DNA from: Pseudomonadota bacterium
GTDB lineage: Bacteria > Pseudomonadota > Alphaproteobacteria > Acetobacterales > Acetobacteraceae
Assembly (NCBI GenBank): GCA_023424475.1
Contig: JAFADX010000396.1
Location: 1 to 28,345 of the forward strand
DNA: 28,345 nucleotides
Direction: 5' to 3'
Part shown: positions 15,516 through 23,190 of the stretch, in pieces
Layout of the letters: each line of letters starts with the position of its first letter
Numbering within the stretch: the first letter of the stretch is position 1
The notes under the pieces: model-generated
What the model saw: only the letters and a program-made list of their open reading frames with translations
The model's database searches: none
What the model was told of the DNA's origin: nothing
Translations under genes and position numbers: made by a program

Positions 15516-16236
15516 GGCGGGCTACGCGGTCGAGGGCGGCATCGCGACGCCGGCCGAGGCGGCGCAGATGCGCGAGGCTGCCGACGCCCTGGACGGCGCC
15601 GGCGGCACGCATCTCGGCATCCTGCCGGTCCTGCTCGTCATCCTCGGCATGCTGGGGCTGCTCGACCTCGCCTTCGGCATCATCGGCACCGCGTCATGGA
15701 TGGTGCTGATCGTCGGGGCCGCGATCCTGCTGGTGCCCGCCGCGATCATCCATCGCCGGGGGGCGGCGGGGCCGGAGCAGGCGCGGCTGGCGGCGGCCGC
15801 GCTGCGGCGCGAGGCGGCGGCGGGCCGGGTCCGCCGCCACGTTCTGCATCGCACGACCCGCCATTGGTTCGTCGAGCACGAACACGGGGTGATGCATCTC
15901 TGCCCGGCCGGGCCCGGGCGGACATTGTTCCTCGACCTGTCGAGCGCGAGCGGCGACCCGCGCCATGATGCCTGGTTCGCGAAGGGCCGGATCCATCGCG
16001 CCGCCTGGCGCTGGGCCAGCGCGGGCGACAACGCCATGCTGCTCGGATTCGTCGCGGAAGGCGACAAGGTCGTGCCCAACCGCCTCGCCGCCGCGCTCGG
16101 CCATGAGGACCCCGTCATGGCCGCGGCGATCTTCGGGATGCTGGGCTCGCCGGGCGATGGCGACGTGATCCCGCTCGATTTCGCGAAGATCGACGCGGAT
16201 GTCCGTGCCCGGATCGCGGTGGCGAAGGACGGTTAG
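15508..16236 (+). CDS. Unrecognised membrane protein
   Basis: A 242-residue protein that I cannot assign to a family. After a hydrophilic N-terminus of about 33 residues there are two adjacent hydrophobic helices (about 35-58 and 62-83, LGILPVLLVILGMLGLLDLAFG and WMVLIVGAAILLVPAAII), then a soluble domain of about 150 residues with His- and Trp-rich stretches (HVLHRTTRHWFVEHEHGVMH and AAWRWASAG). The GTG start overlaps the ggt stop by eight bases, so it is probably co-translated with ggt. Its TAG stop codon is the first three bases of the palindromic repeat at 16234. Composition matches its neighbours, so there is no sign of recent transfer. Confidence 0.75.
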   Translation: MTEAGYAVEGGIATPAEAAQMREAADALDGAGGTHLGILPVLLVILGMLGLLDLAFGIIGTASWMVLIVGAAILLVPAAIIHRRGAAGPEQARLAAAALRREAAAGRVRRHVLHRTTRHWFVEHEHGVMHLCPAGPGRTLFLDLSSASGDPRHDAWFAKGRIHRAAWRWASAGDNAMLLGFVAEGDKVVPNRLAAALGHEDPVMAAAIFGMLGSPGDGDVIPLDFAKIDADVRARIAVAKDG

Positions 16237-16281
16237 AGCAGATCCCGATCAGGTCATTCCACCTGATCGGGATCCGCTCTA
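16234..16281. repeat. Palindromic intergenic repeat between convergent genes, probable bidirectional transcript end
   Basis: Arms of 21 bases, 16234-16254 and 16261-16281, pair with a single mismatch (A40/C75 in the last two digits) around the six-base loop CATTCC. The outer foot is TAGAGC/GCTCTA. The plus-strand gene stops with the TAG at 16234-16236 and the minus-strand ATPase gene with the TAG at 16281-16279, so both stop codons are part of the element. Related hairpins are at 23106-23153 and 26751-26798. No T-run follows, so factor-independent termination would be atypical. Confidence 0.9.
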
Positions 16282-17310
16282 AGCCGCGTCGCGCGCGATC
16301 GCAGGCATCGGCATGGCGTCGTCGCGCCCTTCCTCCACCGCGTGGCAGGCGACCAGCGCGTCGCCGGCCGCCTTCATCTCCGGCCGCTCCCGCTTGCAAC
16401 GCTCATTGGCGAGGGGACAGCGCGGATGGAAGGCGCAGCCGGTCGGCGGCGTGATGGGCGACGGCACCTCGCCGCCCACCGGGATCCGCTCCCGCCCCGT
16501 CATGTCGAGGTCCGGGATCGCTTCCATCAGCGCGCGCGTATAGGGATGCCGCGGCCGCTTGAAGAGGCTCTCGGCCGGGGCGAGCTCGGCGAGCCGGCCG
16601 AGATACATCACCCCGATGCGGTCCGAGACCTGCCGCACCACCGCGAGGTTGTGGCTGATGAAAAGGTAGGTGAGCCCCAGCCGTTGCTGCAGTTCCTTCA
16701 TCAGGTTCAGGATCTGCGCCTGCACCGAGACGTCGAGCGCCGAGGTCGGCTCGTCGCAGACCAGGAATTCCGGGTTCGACGACAGCGCGCGCGCGATCGA
16801 GATGCGCTGGCGCTGCCCGCCCGAGAACTCGTGGGGGAACTTCTCGCCGTCCAGCGGCGAGAGGCCCACCTGCGTGAGCAGCTCCGCGACGCGGTTCTCC
16901 TCCTGGCCCGCACCCTTCACCAGCCCGAAGGCGCGGATCGGCTCGGCGATGATGTGCTTCACCCGCCAGCGCGGGTTCAGCGAGGCATAGGGATCCTGGA
17001 AGATCATCTGCATGCGCCGGCGCTGGTCGGCCAGGGTCCGCGCCTCCGCGAGGTCGCGCCCGTCGAAGCGCACGGAGCCGGCGGTCGGCCCATAGAGGCC
17101 CACCGAGAGGCGCGCCACGGTCGACTTGCCGCAGCCGGATTCGCCGACCAGCGACAGCGTCGTCCCCTTCGGGATCCCGAAGGTCACGCCGTCCACGGCG
17201 CGCAGGATGCGCTTCTCCTCCCGCGCGAGCCTCCTCTGGAGGAAGGGCCGCGAGACGTCGAAATGGCGCGCCAGGTCGCGCGCCTCGAACATCGGCACCG
17301 GGTCAGCCAC
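16279..17310 (-). CDS. ABC peptide-type importer, ATP-binding subunit (DppF-like)
   Basis: A 343-residue ATPase with Walker A GESGCGKS, signature FSGGQRQRISIARAL, Walker B FLVCDEPTSALD and the H-loop FISHNLAVV. A C-terminal oligopeptide-transporter segment with conserved cysteines (GCAFHPRCPLANERC) follows. The GTG at 17310 is preferred because GGAGG lies six bases upstream and it overlaps the preceding stop by eight bases; the ATG at 17292 lacks such a site. It is the last gene of the second importer operon. Its stop codon TAG is contributed by the palindrome at 16234-16281. Residues 35-45 carry the REEKRILRAVD-type insertion seen in DppF/OppF. Confidence 0.93.
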   Translation of the reverse strand: MADPVPMFEARDLARHFDVSRPFLQRRLAREEKRILRAVDGVTFGIPKGTTLSLVGESGCGKSTVARLSVGLYGPTAGSVRFDGRDLAEARTLADQRRRMQMIFQDPYASLNPRWRVKHIIAEPIRAFGLVKGAGQEENRVAELLTQVGLSPLDGEKFPHEFSGGQRQRISIARALSSNPEFLVCDEPTSALDVSVQAQILNLMKELQQRLGLTYLFISHNLAVVRQVSDRIGVMYLGRLAELAPAESLFKRPRHPYTRALMEAIPDLDMTGRERIPVGGEVPSPITPPTGCAFHPRCPLANERCKRERPEMKAAGDALVACHAVEEGRDDAMPMPAIARDAA

Positions 17311-18289
17311 GGGGCGCCTCCGTGTCGTAGAGCCAGCAGGCGGCCCGGGTCGTGCCGGCATCGATGAGGTCGGGGCGATGCTGCAGGCACTTGTCGAAGA
17401 CCTGCGGGCAGCGCGGGTTGTAGCCGCAGCCTTTCGGGATCGCGGACAGCCGCGGCATGGCGCCGTCGATCTGCGCGAGCCGTTCCACCCGCCGGTCGAG
17501 CGGCGGGATGGAGGCCATCAGCCCCGCGGAATAGGGGTGGTTGGCGTGCTTCACCACCTCCCGGACCGGGCCGATCTCGGCGATGCGGCCGGCATACATG
17601 ACGGCGACGCGGTCGGCAGTCTCGGCAATGACGCCCATGTCGTGCGTCACCAGCATCATCGCCGTCCCCTTCTCCCGCGCCAGGCGCTTCAGCAGCGCGA
17701 TCACCTGCGCCTGGATCGAGACGTCGAGCGCCGTGGTCGGCTCGTCCGCCACGATCAGCCGCGGCTCGGCGCAGAGCGCGAGCGCGATGACCACGCGCTG
17801 GCGCATCCCGCCGGAGAACTCGTGCGGATAGCTGTCGATGCGCTGCGCCGCGGCCGGGATGCCCACCATCTCCAGCCATTCGACGGCGCGCCGGCGTGCC
17901 TCGCCCGGCCCGATCGGCAGGTGGGTGGTCATGGTCTCCACCAACTGCCGGCCGACCGTGTAGAGCGGGTTCAGCGTCGTCAGCGGGTCCTGGAAGATCG
18001 CGCCGATCTCCTTGCCGCGGATGCGGCGCATCTCCTCGTAGCGGAGGTTGTCGATGCGCCGCCCGGCCAGCAGGATCTCGCCCTTCGCGATGCGGCCGGG
18101 CGGCTCGAGCAGGCCGATGATGGCGGCGCCCGTCATCGACTTGCCGGCGCCGGACTCACCGACCACGCCGAGCACCTCGCCCGGCGCGATCTCGAAGGAG
18201 ACGTCGTCGAGCGCGACCAGTGTTCCGCGCCGGGTGGGGAATTCGACGCGCAGGTGCTGCACCTGCAGCAGGGGAGCGACATTGGACAT
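17303..18289 (-). CDS. ABC peptide-type importer, ATP-binding subunit (DppD-like)
   Basis: A 328-residue ATPase with Walker A GESGAGKS (44-51), signature FSGGMRQRVVIALAL, Walker B LIVADEPTTALD and the C-terminal cysteine segment CGYNPRCPQVFDKC of the oligopeptide group. The start ATG at 18289 overlaps the stop of the DppC-like gene by one base, and its own end overlaps the DppF-like start. It works as a heterodimer with the following DppF-like subunit. The separate D and F subunits and their cysteine tails distinguish this importer from the fused ATPase of the first operon. Confidence 0.93.
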   Translation of the reverse strand: MSNVAPLLQVQHLRVEFPTRRGTLVALDDVSFEIAPGEVLGVVGESGAGKSMTGAAIIGLLEPPGRIAKGEILLAGRRIDNLRYEEMRRIRGKEIGAIFQDPLTTLNPLYTVGRQLVETMTTHLPIGPGEARRRAVEWLEMVGIPAAAQRIDSYPHEFSGGMRQRVVIALALCAEPRLIVADEPTTALDVSIQAQVIALLKRLAREKGTAMMLVTHDMGVIAETADRVAVMYAGRIAEIGPVREVVKHANHPYSAGLMASIPPLDRRVERLAQIDGAMPRLSAIPKGCGYNPRCPQVFDKCLQHRPDLIDAGTTRAACWLYDTEAPRG

Positions 18290-19203
18290 CAGCGCAGCTT
18301 CGGATTGAGGGCGTCACGCAGCCAGTCGCCCAGGAGGTTGACCGAGAGGACCATGGCGACGAGGGCGACGCCCGGGAAGATCGTGATCCACCACTCGCCC
18401 GAGAACAGGAAGTCGTTGCCGATCCTGATCAGCGTGCCGAGGGAGGGCTGGGTCGGCGGCACGCCGACGCCGAGGAAGGAGAGCGTCGCCTCCGACAGGA
18501 TGGCGAGGCCGAGGTTGAGCGTGGCCACCACCAGGACCGGCCCGACCACGTTCGGCAGCACGTGGCTGAACATGATGCGCGTCGAGGGCACGCCGATGAC
18601 GCGCGCGGCCTGGACGTATTCCTTGTTGCGCTCGACCAGCGTCGAGCCGCGCACGGTGCGCGCGAATTTCGGCCATTCGCTGATGCCGATGGCGAAGATC
18701 ACGACGAAGAGCGCGATCTCGTCATGCACCTCGCGCGGGAGGACCGCGCGCACCACGCCGTCGATCAGCAGCGCGACAAGGATGGAGGGAAAGGTCAGCT
18801 GGATGTCGCAGATGCGCATCAGGATGCTGTCGACATGCCCGCCGGCATACCCCGCGACGAGGCCGAGCGAGACGCCGAGCATCGTTGCGAAGATCGTCGC
18901 CGAAAGGCCCACCAGCAGCGAGACCCGCGCCCCGTACATGATCGCCGAGAGGACGTCGCGCCCCTGGTCGTCGGTGCCGAGGAGGAACTCGCGCGCCCCG
19001 TCCTCCGTCCAGGCCGGCGGCTTGAACGCGTCGATGAGGTTCAGGGAGGCGAGGTCGAAGGGGTTGTGCGGCGCGATCCACGGCGCGAGCGCCGCACCGA
19101 CGATGCACACCATCGCGACGATCGCCGAGAGCACCGTCACCGGCGAACGGGTGAAGGACCACCAGAGGTCGGAATCGAGGAAACGCTTCACGGCGGCGGC
19201 CAT
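18289..19203 (-). CDS. ABC peptide-type importer, permease subunit (DppC-like)
   Basis: A 304-residue permease with an N-terminal OppC_N helix (about 21-43, VLSAIVAMVCIVGAALAPWI), the motif GTDDQGRDVLS and five further hydrophobic segments. The EAA loop is EYVQAARVIGVPSTRI, then HVLPNVVGPVL. It ends WLRDALNPKLR, normal for the family. It starts 3 bp after the stop of the DppB-like gene. A periplasmic insertion, LIDAFKPPAWTEDGAREFL, precedes the GTD motif and is common in peptide-type importers. Confidence 0.93.
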   Translation of the reverse strand: MAAAVKRFLDSDLWWSFTRSPVTVLSAIVAMVCIVGAALAPWIAPHNPFDLASLNLIDAFKPPAWTEDGAREFLLGTDDQGRDVLSAIMYGARVSLLVGLSATIFATMLGVSLGLVAGYAGGHVDSILMRICDIQLTFPSILVALLIDGVVRAVLPREVHDEIALFVVIFAIGISEWPKFARTVRGSTLVERNKEYVQAARVIGVPSTRIMFSHVLPNVVGPVLVVATLNLGLAILSEATLSFLGVGVPPTQPSLGTLIRIGNDFLFSGEWWITIFPGVALVAMVLSVNLLGDWLRDALNPKLR

Positions 19204-19206
19204 GGC

Positions 19207-20190
19207 TCAGTGCCCCCCCTTCCCGCGCCCGACGCGCAGCCTGGGGTCCACGGCGTAGTAGAGCAGATCCACGATCAGGTTGATGGACACGAAGACCAGG
19301 GCGATCAGCATCAGATAGGCACTCATCACCGGAATGTCGGCCGACCCCACGGACTGGATGAAGAGCAGCCCCATCCCCGGCCACTGGAACACCGTCTCGG
19401 TGACGATGGCGAAGGCGATGATGGCGCCGAGCTGCAGCCCGACGATGGTGATGACCGGCACCAGCGTGTTCTTCAGCGCATGGCCGAAATGCACGGCGCG
19501 GTTCGGCAGGCCGCGGGCGCGGGCGAACTTGATGTAGTCGGCGCGCAGCACCTCCATCATCTCGGCCCGCACCAGGCGCATGATGAGCGTGAGCTGAAAG
19601 AGCCCGAGCGTGATCGAGGGCAGGATCAGCGCCTTCAGCCCCGAGACGGTCAGGAAGCCGGTCGACCACCAGCCGAGCCTCACCGTGTCGCCACGCCCGA
19701 AGGACGGCAGCCAGCCGAGCCAGACCGCGAAGACCAGGATCAGCAGGATGCCGATCAGGAAGGTCGGCAGCGACACGCCGATCAGGCTGAAGGTCAGGAA
19801 GAAGCGCGACAGCCAGGAATTGCGGTAGAGGCCCGTATAGACCCCCATCGGCACGCCCACCAGCAACGCCAGCGCGGCGGCGGTGAAGGCCAGTTCCAGC
19901 GTCGCCGGCGCGCGTTCCGCGATCAGTTCCGCAACCGGCCGGGACAGGCGGTAAGACAGCCCGAAGTCGCCCTGCGCGGCATGGCCCACGAAGCTCGCGA
20001 ACTGCACCCAGAAGGGCTGGTCGAGCCCGAGGTCGCGGATGAGCTGGTCGCGCTGCGCCTCGGTGAAGTCCTGGCCCAGCATGATCGCCACGGGGTCGCC
20101 GACATAGGCGAACATCGCGAAGGAGATCAGCGCCACGGCCAGCATGACCGGCAGCGCCTGCAGGATGCGGCTGATGATGAAGGCGAACAT
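19207..20190 (-). CDS. ABC peptide-type importer, permease subunit (DppB-like)
   Basis: A 327-residue permease starting MFAFIISRILQALPVML, with a first helix, the family motif YVGDPVAIMLG in place of the usual APGDP, and LGLDQPFWVQ. The EAA loop is DYIKFARARGLPNRAV, then HALKNTLVPVI, and the C-terminal signature is LLYYAVDPRLRVG. The ATG at 20190 has GGAG about ten bases upstream. The longer in-frame reading to 20241 would cover the intergenic hairpin and adds a non-membrane leader atypical of the family, so it is rejected. Confidence 0.93.
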   Translation of the reverse strand: MFAFIISRILQALPVMLAVALISFAMFAYVGDPVAIMLGQDFTEAQRDQLIRDLGLDQPFWVQFASFVGHAAQGDFGLSYRLSRPVAELIAERAPATLELAFTAAALALLVGVPMGVYTGLYRNSWLSRFFLTFSLIGVSLPTFLIGILLILVFAVWLGWLPSFGRGDTVRLGWWSTGFLTVSGLKALILPSITLGLFQLTLIMRLVRAEMMEVLRADYIKFARARGLPNRAVHFGHALKNTLVPVITIVGLQLGAIIAFAIVTETVFQWPGMGLLFIQSVGSADIPVMSAYLMLIALVFVSINLIVDLLYYAVDPRLRVGRGKGGH

Positions 20191-20204
20191 GCTTTCACTC
20201 CGGG

Positions 20205-20237
20205 GCGGGCGCGGCGGCTGGTCTGCGCCGCGCCCGC
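20205..20237 (-). promoter_or_regulatory. Strong GC hairpin between binding-protein and permease genes
   Basis: GCGGGCGCGGCG (20205-20216) and its perfect complement CGCCGCGCCCGC (20226-20237) form a 12-bp stem with a nine-base loop in the 55-bp gap between the solute-binding-protein stop (20246) and the DppB start (20190). In binding-protein operons such stem-loops commonly protect the upstream message and reduce downstream expression, so that the binding protein exceeds the membrane subunits. There is no T-run, so partial termination or 3'-end protection is more likely than full termination. Confidence 0.65.
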
Positions 20238-20245
20238 GCAATGCG

Positions 20246-21829
20246 TCAGTTCATTCGGGCCCAGCGGAAATAGGGCTGGTTGTTCGCCATGTGCGGAATG
20301 GTGAAGTTCGCACGCATGGCCCAGGGGATCATCTGGTGGTGCAGCGGGATGTGGGGCACGTCCTCGCGGTAGATCCGCAGCGCCTCATGGATGGCGGCGG
20401 TGCGCGGCGCGCCGGACTGGTCTGTCATGACCCCGATCAGTTCGTCCATGCGCCGGTTGGAATACCGCCCGTAGTTCCAGATGCCATTGCCCCGGCCACC
20501 GTCGCGGCTGCGCAGCAGCGACTGGAAGGAATAGAGCGCATCGAGCGTCGGCACGCCCCAGCCCAGCAGATAGATCGAGGTATCCTCCCGCTGGATCTTC
20601 GCGAAGTACTGGGCGAGCGGCATGGCGTTCAGCCGTGCCCTGACGCCGACGCGCGCCCACATCGCGGCGATCGCCTGGCAGATCTGCTCGTCGTTGATGT
20701 AGCGGTTGTTCGGGCAGTCGAGGGTGATCTCGAAGCCGTCCGGATAGCCGGCCTCGGCCAGCAGGGCACGGGCGCGCGCCGGGTCATGGGGCAGGCGGAC
20801 ATCCTCCTCGCGCGAATAGCCGTTCACCTGCGGGGGGAAGAAGGTTCCGGTCGGGACCGACTGGCCGCGCATGGTGGTGCGATGGATCGCCTGGATGTCG
20901 ATCGCGTGATAGAGCGCGCGACGCACCCGCAGGTCCTTCAGCGGGTTGCGGCCGCGGACGCTGCTGTAGAAAAGCTCGTCGCGATGGACGTCCATCGCGA
21001 TGAAGATCGTGCGGACCTCCGGCCCCTCGAGAACGCGGATGCCCTGGGCCTGGCGCAGCCGGTTCAGGTCCTGCAGCGGCGGGTCGAGCACGAAGTCCAC
21101 CTCCCCCGAGAGCAGCGCCGCGATGCGCGTCGCATCCGAGGAAATGGGACGGTAGATGATCTCGGTGATGTTGGCCTCGCGGCTCGCGGGCTCGTTCCAG
21201 CCCCACCAGGCGTCGTTGCGCGCGAGCACCGTGCGCACGTCGGGCTCGCGCGACCGCAGGCGGAAGCCCCCGGTGCCGTTGGTGTTGCGGGTGGTGTGCA
21301 TCTCCTCCCGCGCGCGGGTGTTCTGCGGGCGCGTCGCGTTGTGCTGCTCGGTCCAGGACCGCGACATGATCATCAGGGAGGCGATCTTGTTCGGCAGGAT
21401 GGGGTCCGGCACGCGGGTGACGATGTCGACCACCAGCGGCTCGACCTGCACCGCCCGCTCGATGGTATCGACATAGATGGCGTAGTTGGAGGTCGGCTGC
21501 TGCGCCCGCGTCACGCTGAAGACGACGTCGGCGGCGGTGAAGTCCTGCCCCTCGTGGAACCTCACGCCCTCGCGCAGCCAGAAGCGCCAGCGCGTCGGCT
21601 CCTGCTGCTCCCAGCGCGTCGCGAGGCCCGGCGCCAGGCCGAGTTCCCGGTTGCGGCTGATCAGGGCGTCGTAGATCTGCTGCAGCACCATCGTGACGGT
21701 GCCGACATTCTGGCTGTGGGGATCCATCGTGTTCGGATCGCCCGAGGCCGCCCAGCGCACCGTTCGCGCTTCGGCCATTCCCGCCCACAGCCCTGCCGCC
21801 AGCGCGGCGGCCAACAACAGCTTCCGCAT
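20246..21829 (-). CDS. ABC importer extracellular solute-binding protein, family 5 (peptide/nickel type)
   Basis: A 527-residue SBP_bac_5 protein with a Sec signal peptide (MRKLLLAAALAAGLWAGMAEA, cleavage near residue 21). Family motifs include SGDPNTMDPHS, GVRFHEGQDFTAADVVFS, DLRVRRALYHAID, ALLAEAGYPDGFEITLDCP and a LLGWGVPTLDALYSF segment. The start at 21829 is preferred over the ATG at 21847 because GGGAG lies eight bases before it and the signal peptide then begins with its basic residues. The ligand is unknown. It follows the AI-2E-family gene by 61 bp and precedes the hairpin and permeases, so it is the most highly expressed component if the hairpin protects its message. Confidence 0.93.
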   Translation of the reverse strand: MRKLLLAAALAAGLWAGMAEARTVRWAASGDPNTMDPHSQNVGTVTMVLQQIYDALISRNRELGLAPGLATRWEQQEPTRWRFWLREGVRFHEGQDFTAADVVFSVTRAQQPTSNYAIYVDTIERAVQVEPLVVDIVTRVPDPILPNKIASLMIMSRSWTEQHNATRPQNTRAREEMHTTRNTNGTGGFRLRSREPDVRTVLARNDAWWGWNEPASREANITEIIYRPISSDATRIAALLSGEVDFVLDPPLQDLNRLRQAQGIRVLEGPEVRTIFIAMDVHRDELFYSSVRGRNPLKDLRVRRALYHAIDIQAIHRTTMRGQSVPTGTFFPPQVNGYSREEDVRLPHDPARARALLAEAGYPDGFEITLDCPNNRYINDEQICQAIAAMWARVGVRARLNAMPLAQYFAKIQREDTSIYLLGWGVPTLDALYSFQSLLRSRDGGRGNGIWNYGRYSNRRMDELIGVMTDQSGAPRTAAIHEALRIYREDVPHIPLHHQMIPWAMRANFTIPHMANNQPYFRWARMN

Positions 21830-21883
21830 CCCGACCACTCCCGTCATGCCTGCCCCGGCCGTCCCGGCAGGAGGCGTTGGAGG

Positions 21884-21904
21884 CCGGGGCCTATAGGGCC
21901 CCGG
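21884..21904 (-). terminator. Hairpin overlapping the AI-2E-family gene stop
   Basis: CCGGGGCC (21884-21891) and GGCCCCGG (21897-21904) form a perfect 8-bp stem with loop TATAG; the TAG stop of the minus-strand gene (21893-21891) lies at the stem-loop edge. It has no T-run. On the minus strand TATAGG with TTCCCC 17 bp upstream could instead be a weak promoter for the binding-protein gene. Either reading would separate expression of the two genes. Confidence 0.35.
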
Positions 21905-22979
21905 GCGGCGGCGGGGAAGGGGTCCGCTCCCCGTCCTCCGCCGTGCCGGCGAATTCCAGCATGAGGGTGTATCCCACCGCCAGCACCACCGGCCCGAGGA
22001 AGAGGCCGAGGAAGCCGAAGGCCAGGACCCCGCCGAGGGCGCCGAGAATGGTCAGCAGCAGCGGCAGGTCCGCCCCGCGGGAGATCGCCCAGGGCCGGAT
22101 GAAATTGTCGACCGAGGAGATCACCACCCCCCCGTAGAGGCCCAGGAATATTCCGCCGCCGGTGTGCCCCTGGGTCAGCAGCCAGAGGCTCGCCGGGATC
22201 CAGACCAGCGGCGCGCCCACCGGCAGGATCGAGATCACCCCGGTCACCACCGCCAGCAGCACGGCCTGCGGCACGCCGGCGATCCAGAAGCCGAGGGCGG
22301 CGAGCGAGCCCTGCGCGACGGCCGTGCCGACCAGCCCCCAGACCACGCCGCGCGTCACGTCGGCCGTCAGGTCGAGCACCCGGGTGCCGGTGGGGCCGCC
22401 GAGCCGCGCCATCAGCGCCGAGACCCGCGCGGCCATCGCCGGCCCGTCGCGATAGAAGAAGAAGGCGAGGAAGATCGCGAGCAGCAGCTCCGCCAGCCCC
22501 GACAGCACCGCGAGCAGGACCGAGACCGCCTGCTGGGTGATCGTCCCGGCATAGGGCCGGAGCAGCCCGGCGAGGCCGGAGACGTCGAAGGCCACCTCCC
22601 CGATCCAGCCATGGATCCAGGTGCCCACCACCGGCAGCGAGGAGAGCCAGGCGCCGAGGCCGGGAAGCCCCTCGACAAGCAGCGCCTCGATCTGGTGGCT
22701 CAGCGCCTCCACCTCCTCCCGCCGCGTCGGCGCCGCGATGGCGATGGGCAGGCCGACCAGCACGAACATCGCGAGCACCATCAGCGTCGCCGACCAGGAC
22801 GGCCGGATATGCGCCCTGTCCCGCAGGAAGGCGAAGATCGGCCAGGTCGAGAAGGCGAGGATCGCCGCCCACAGGAGCGAGGAGATGAAAGGCCGGAGCA
22901 CGAGCAGGCAGGCAACGGCCAGCGCCGCGAGGGCGGCGATGCCGACAAGGCGCGCCACGCGCGGGGTGTCCATGGCCAT
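21891..22979 (-). CDS. AI-2E family transporter (PerM/YdiK-like membrane protein)
   Basis: About 362 residues with some eight hydrophobic segments: two pairs at the N-terminus (LVGIAALAALAVACLLVLRP, LWAAILAFSTWPIFAFL, ATLMVLAMFVLVGLPIAIA), a central soluble stretch, then LLLAIFLAFFFYRDGP, a characteristic family motif, and the C-terminal group. GGVLAFGFLGLFLGPVVLAVGYTL near the end is also typical. Family members have been tied to autoinducer-2 export, Na+/H+ antiport or other efflux, so the substrate is open. The start at 22979 (MAMDTPRVARL) is preferred to 22997 because AGGA lies seven bases upstream. Confidence 0.88.
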   Translation of the reverse strand: MAMDTPRVARLVGIAALAALAVACLLVLRPFISSLLWAAILAFSTWPIFAFLRDRAHIRPSWSATLMVLAMFVLVGLPIAIAAPTRREEVEALSHQIEALLVEGLPGLGAWLSSLPVVGTWIHGWIGEVAFDVSGLAGLLRPYAGTITQQAVSVLLAVLSGLAELLLAIFLAFFFYRDGPAMAARVSALMARLGGPTGTRVLDLTADVTRGVVWGLVGTAVAQGSLAALGFWIAGVPQAVLLAVVTGVISILPVGAPLVWIPASLWLLTQGHTGGGIFLGLYGGVVISSVDNFIRPWAISRGADLPLLLTILGALGGVLAFGFLGLFLGPVVLAVGYTLMLEFAGTAEDGERTPSPPPPGAL

Positions 22980-23049
22980 GGCGCCATCCTGCCCCATCGC
23001 GGCGTGCCGCGCGAGCCGGGGGGGCTGGCCGCCCCCGCGCCGCGCCGCC

Positions 23050-23153
23050 AGAGCCGTTGCCGTTCGCCCCGGCCCACGGCAACGGCTCTAGCCCTTTGTT
23101 TCTGCGAGCATCTTCGCCCGATCAGGTGATTCCACCCGATCAGGATCTGCTCT
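23050..23153 (-). repeat. Composite palindromic repeat, 104 bp, copy 1 (inverted relative to copy 2)
   Basis: The reverse complement aligns without gaps to 26751-26854 with 98 of 104 positions identical. It contains two hairpins: AGAGCCGTTGCCGT/ACGGCAACGGCTCT (23050-23063 with 23076-23089, perfect 14-bp stem, 12-base loop) and an imperfect stem around GATTCC (23106-23153). They are joined by a conserved 16-base linker (AGCCCTTTGTTTCTGC). It lies between the divergent AI-2E-family and hyi genes, beginning 71 bases upstream of the first and ending 37 bases before the second. The gap 22980-23190 holds nothing else recognisable. Confidence 0.92.
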
Positions 23154-23190
23154 AGCCTCCGCGCCCGTCACGCCAAGGGGAGACCTCGCC

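Noticed and set aside
16234..16281. Classical factor-independent terminator
   Set aside because: The stem is long and between convergent genes, but no T-run follows on either strand, and related copies sit in non-terminator positions such as the divergent gap at 23050; reported as a repeat with possible terminator function.
18220..20304. 694-codon open frame on the plus strand
   Set aside because: It is opposite the second importer permeases and consists of Arg/Asp/Gln/His-rich sequence without recognisable domains.
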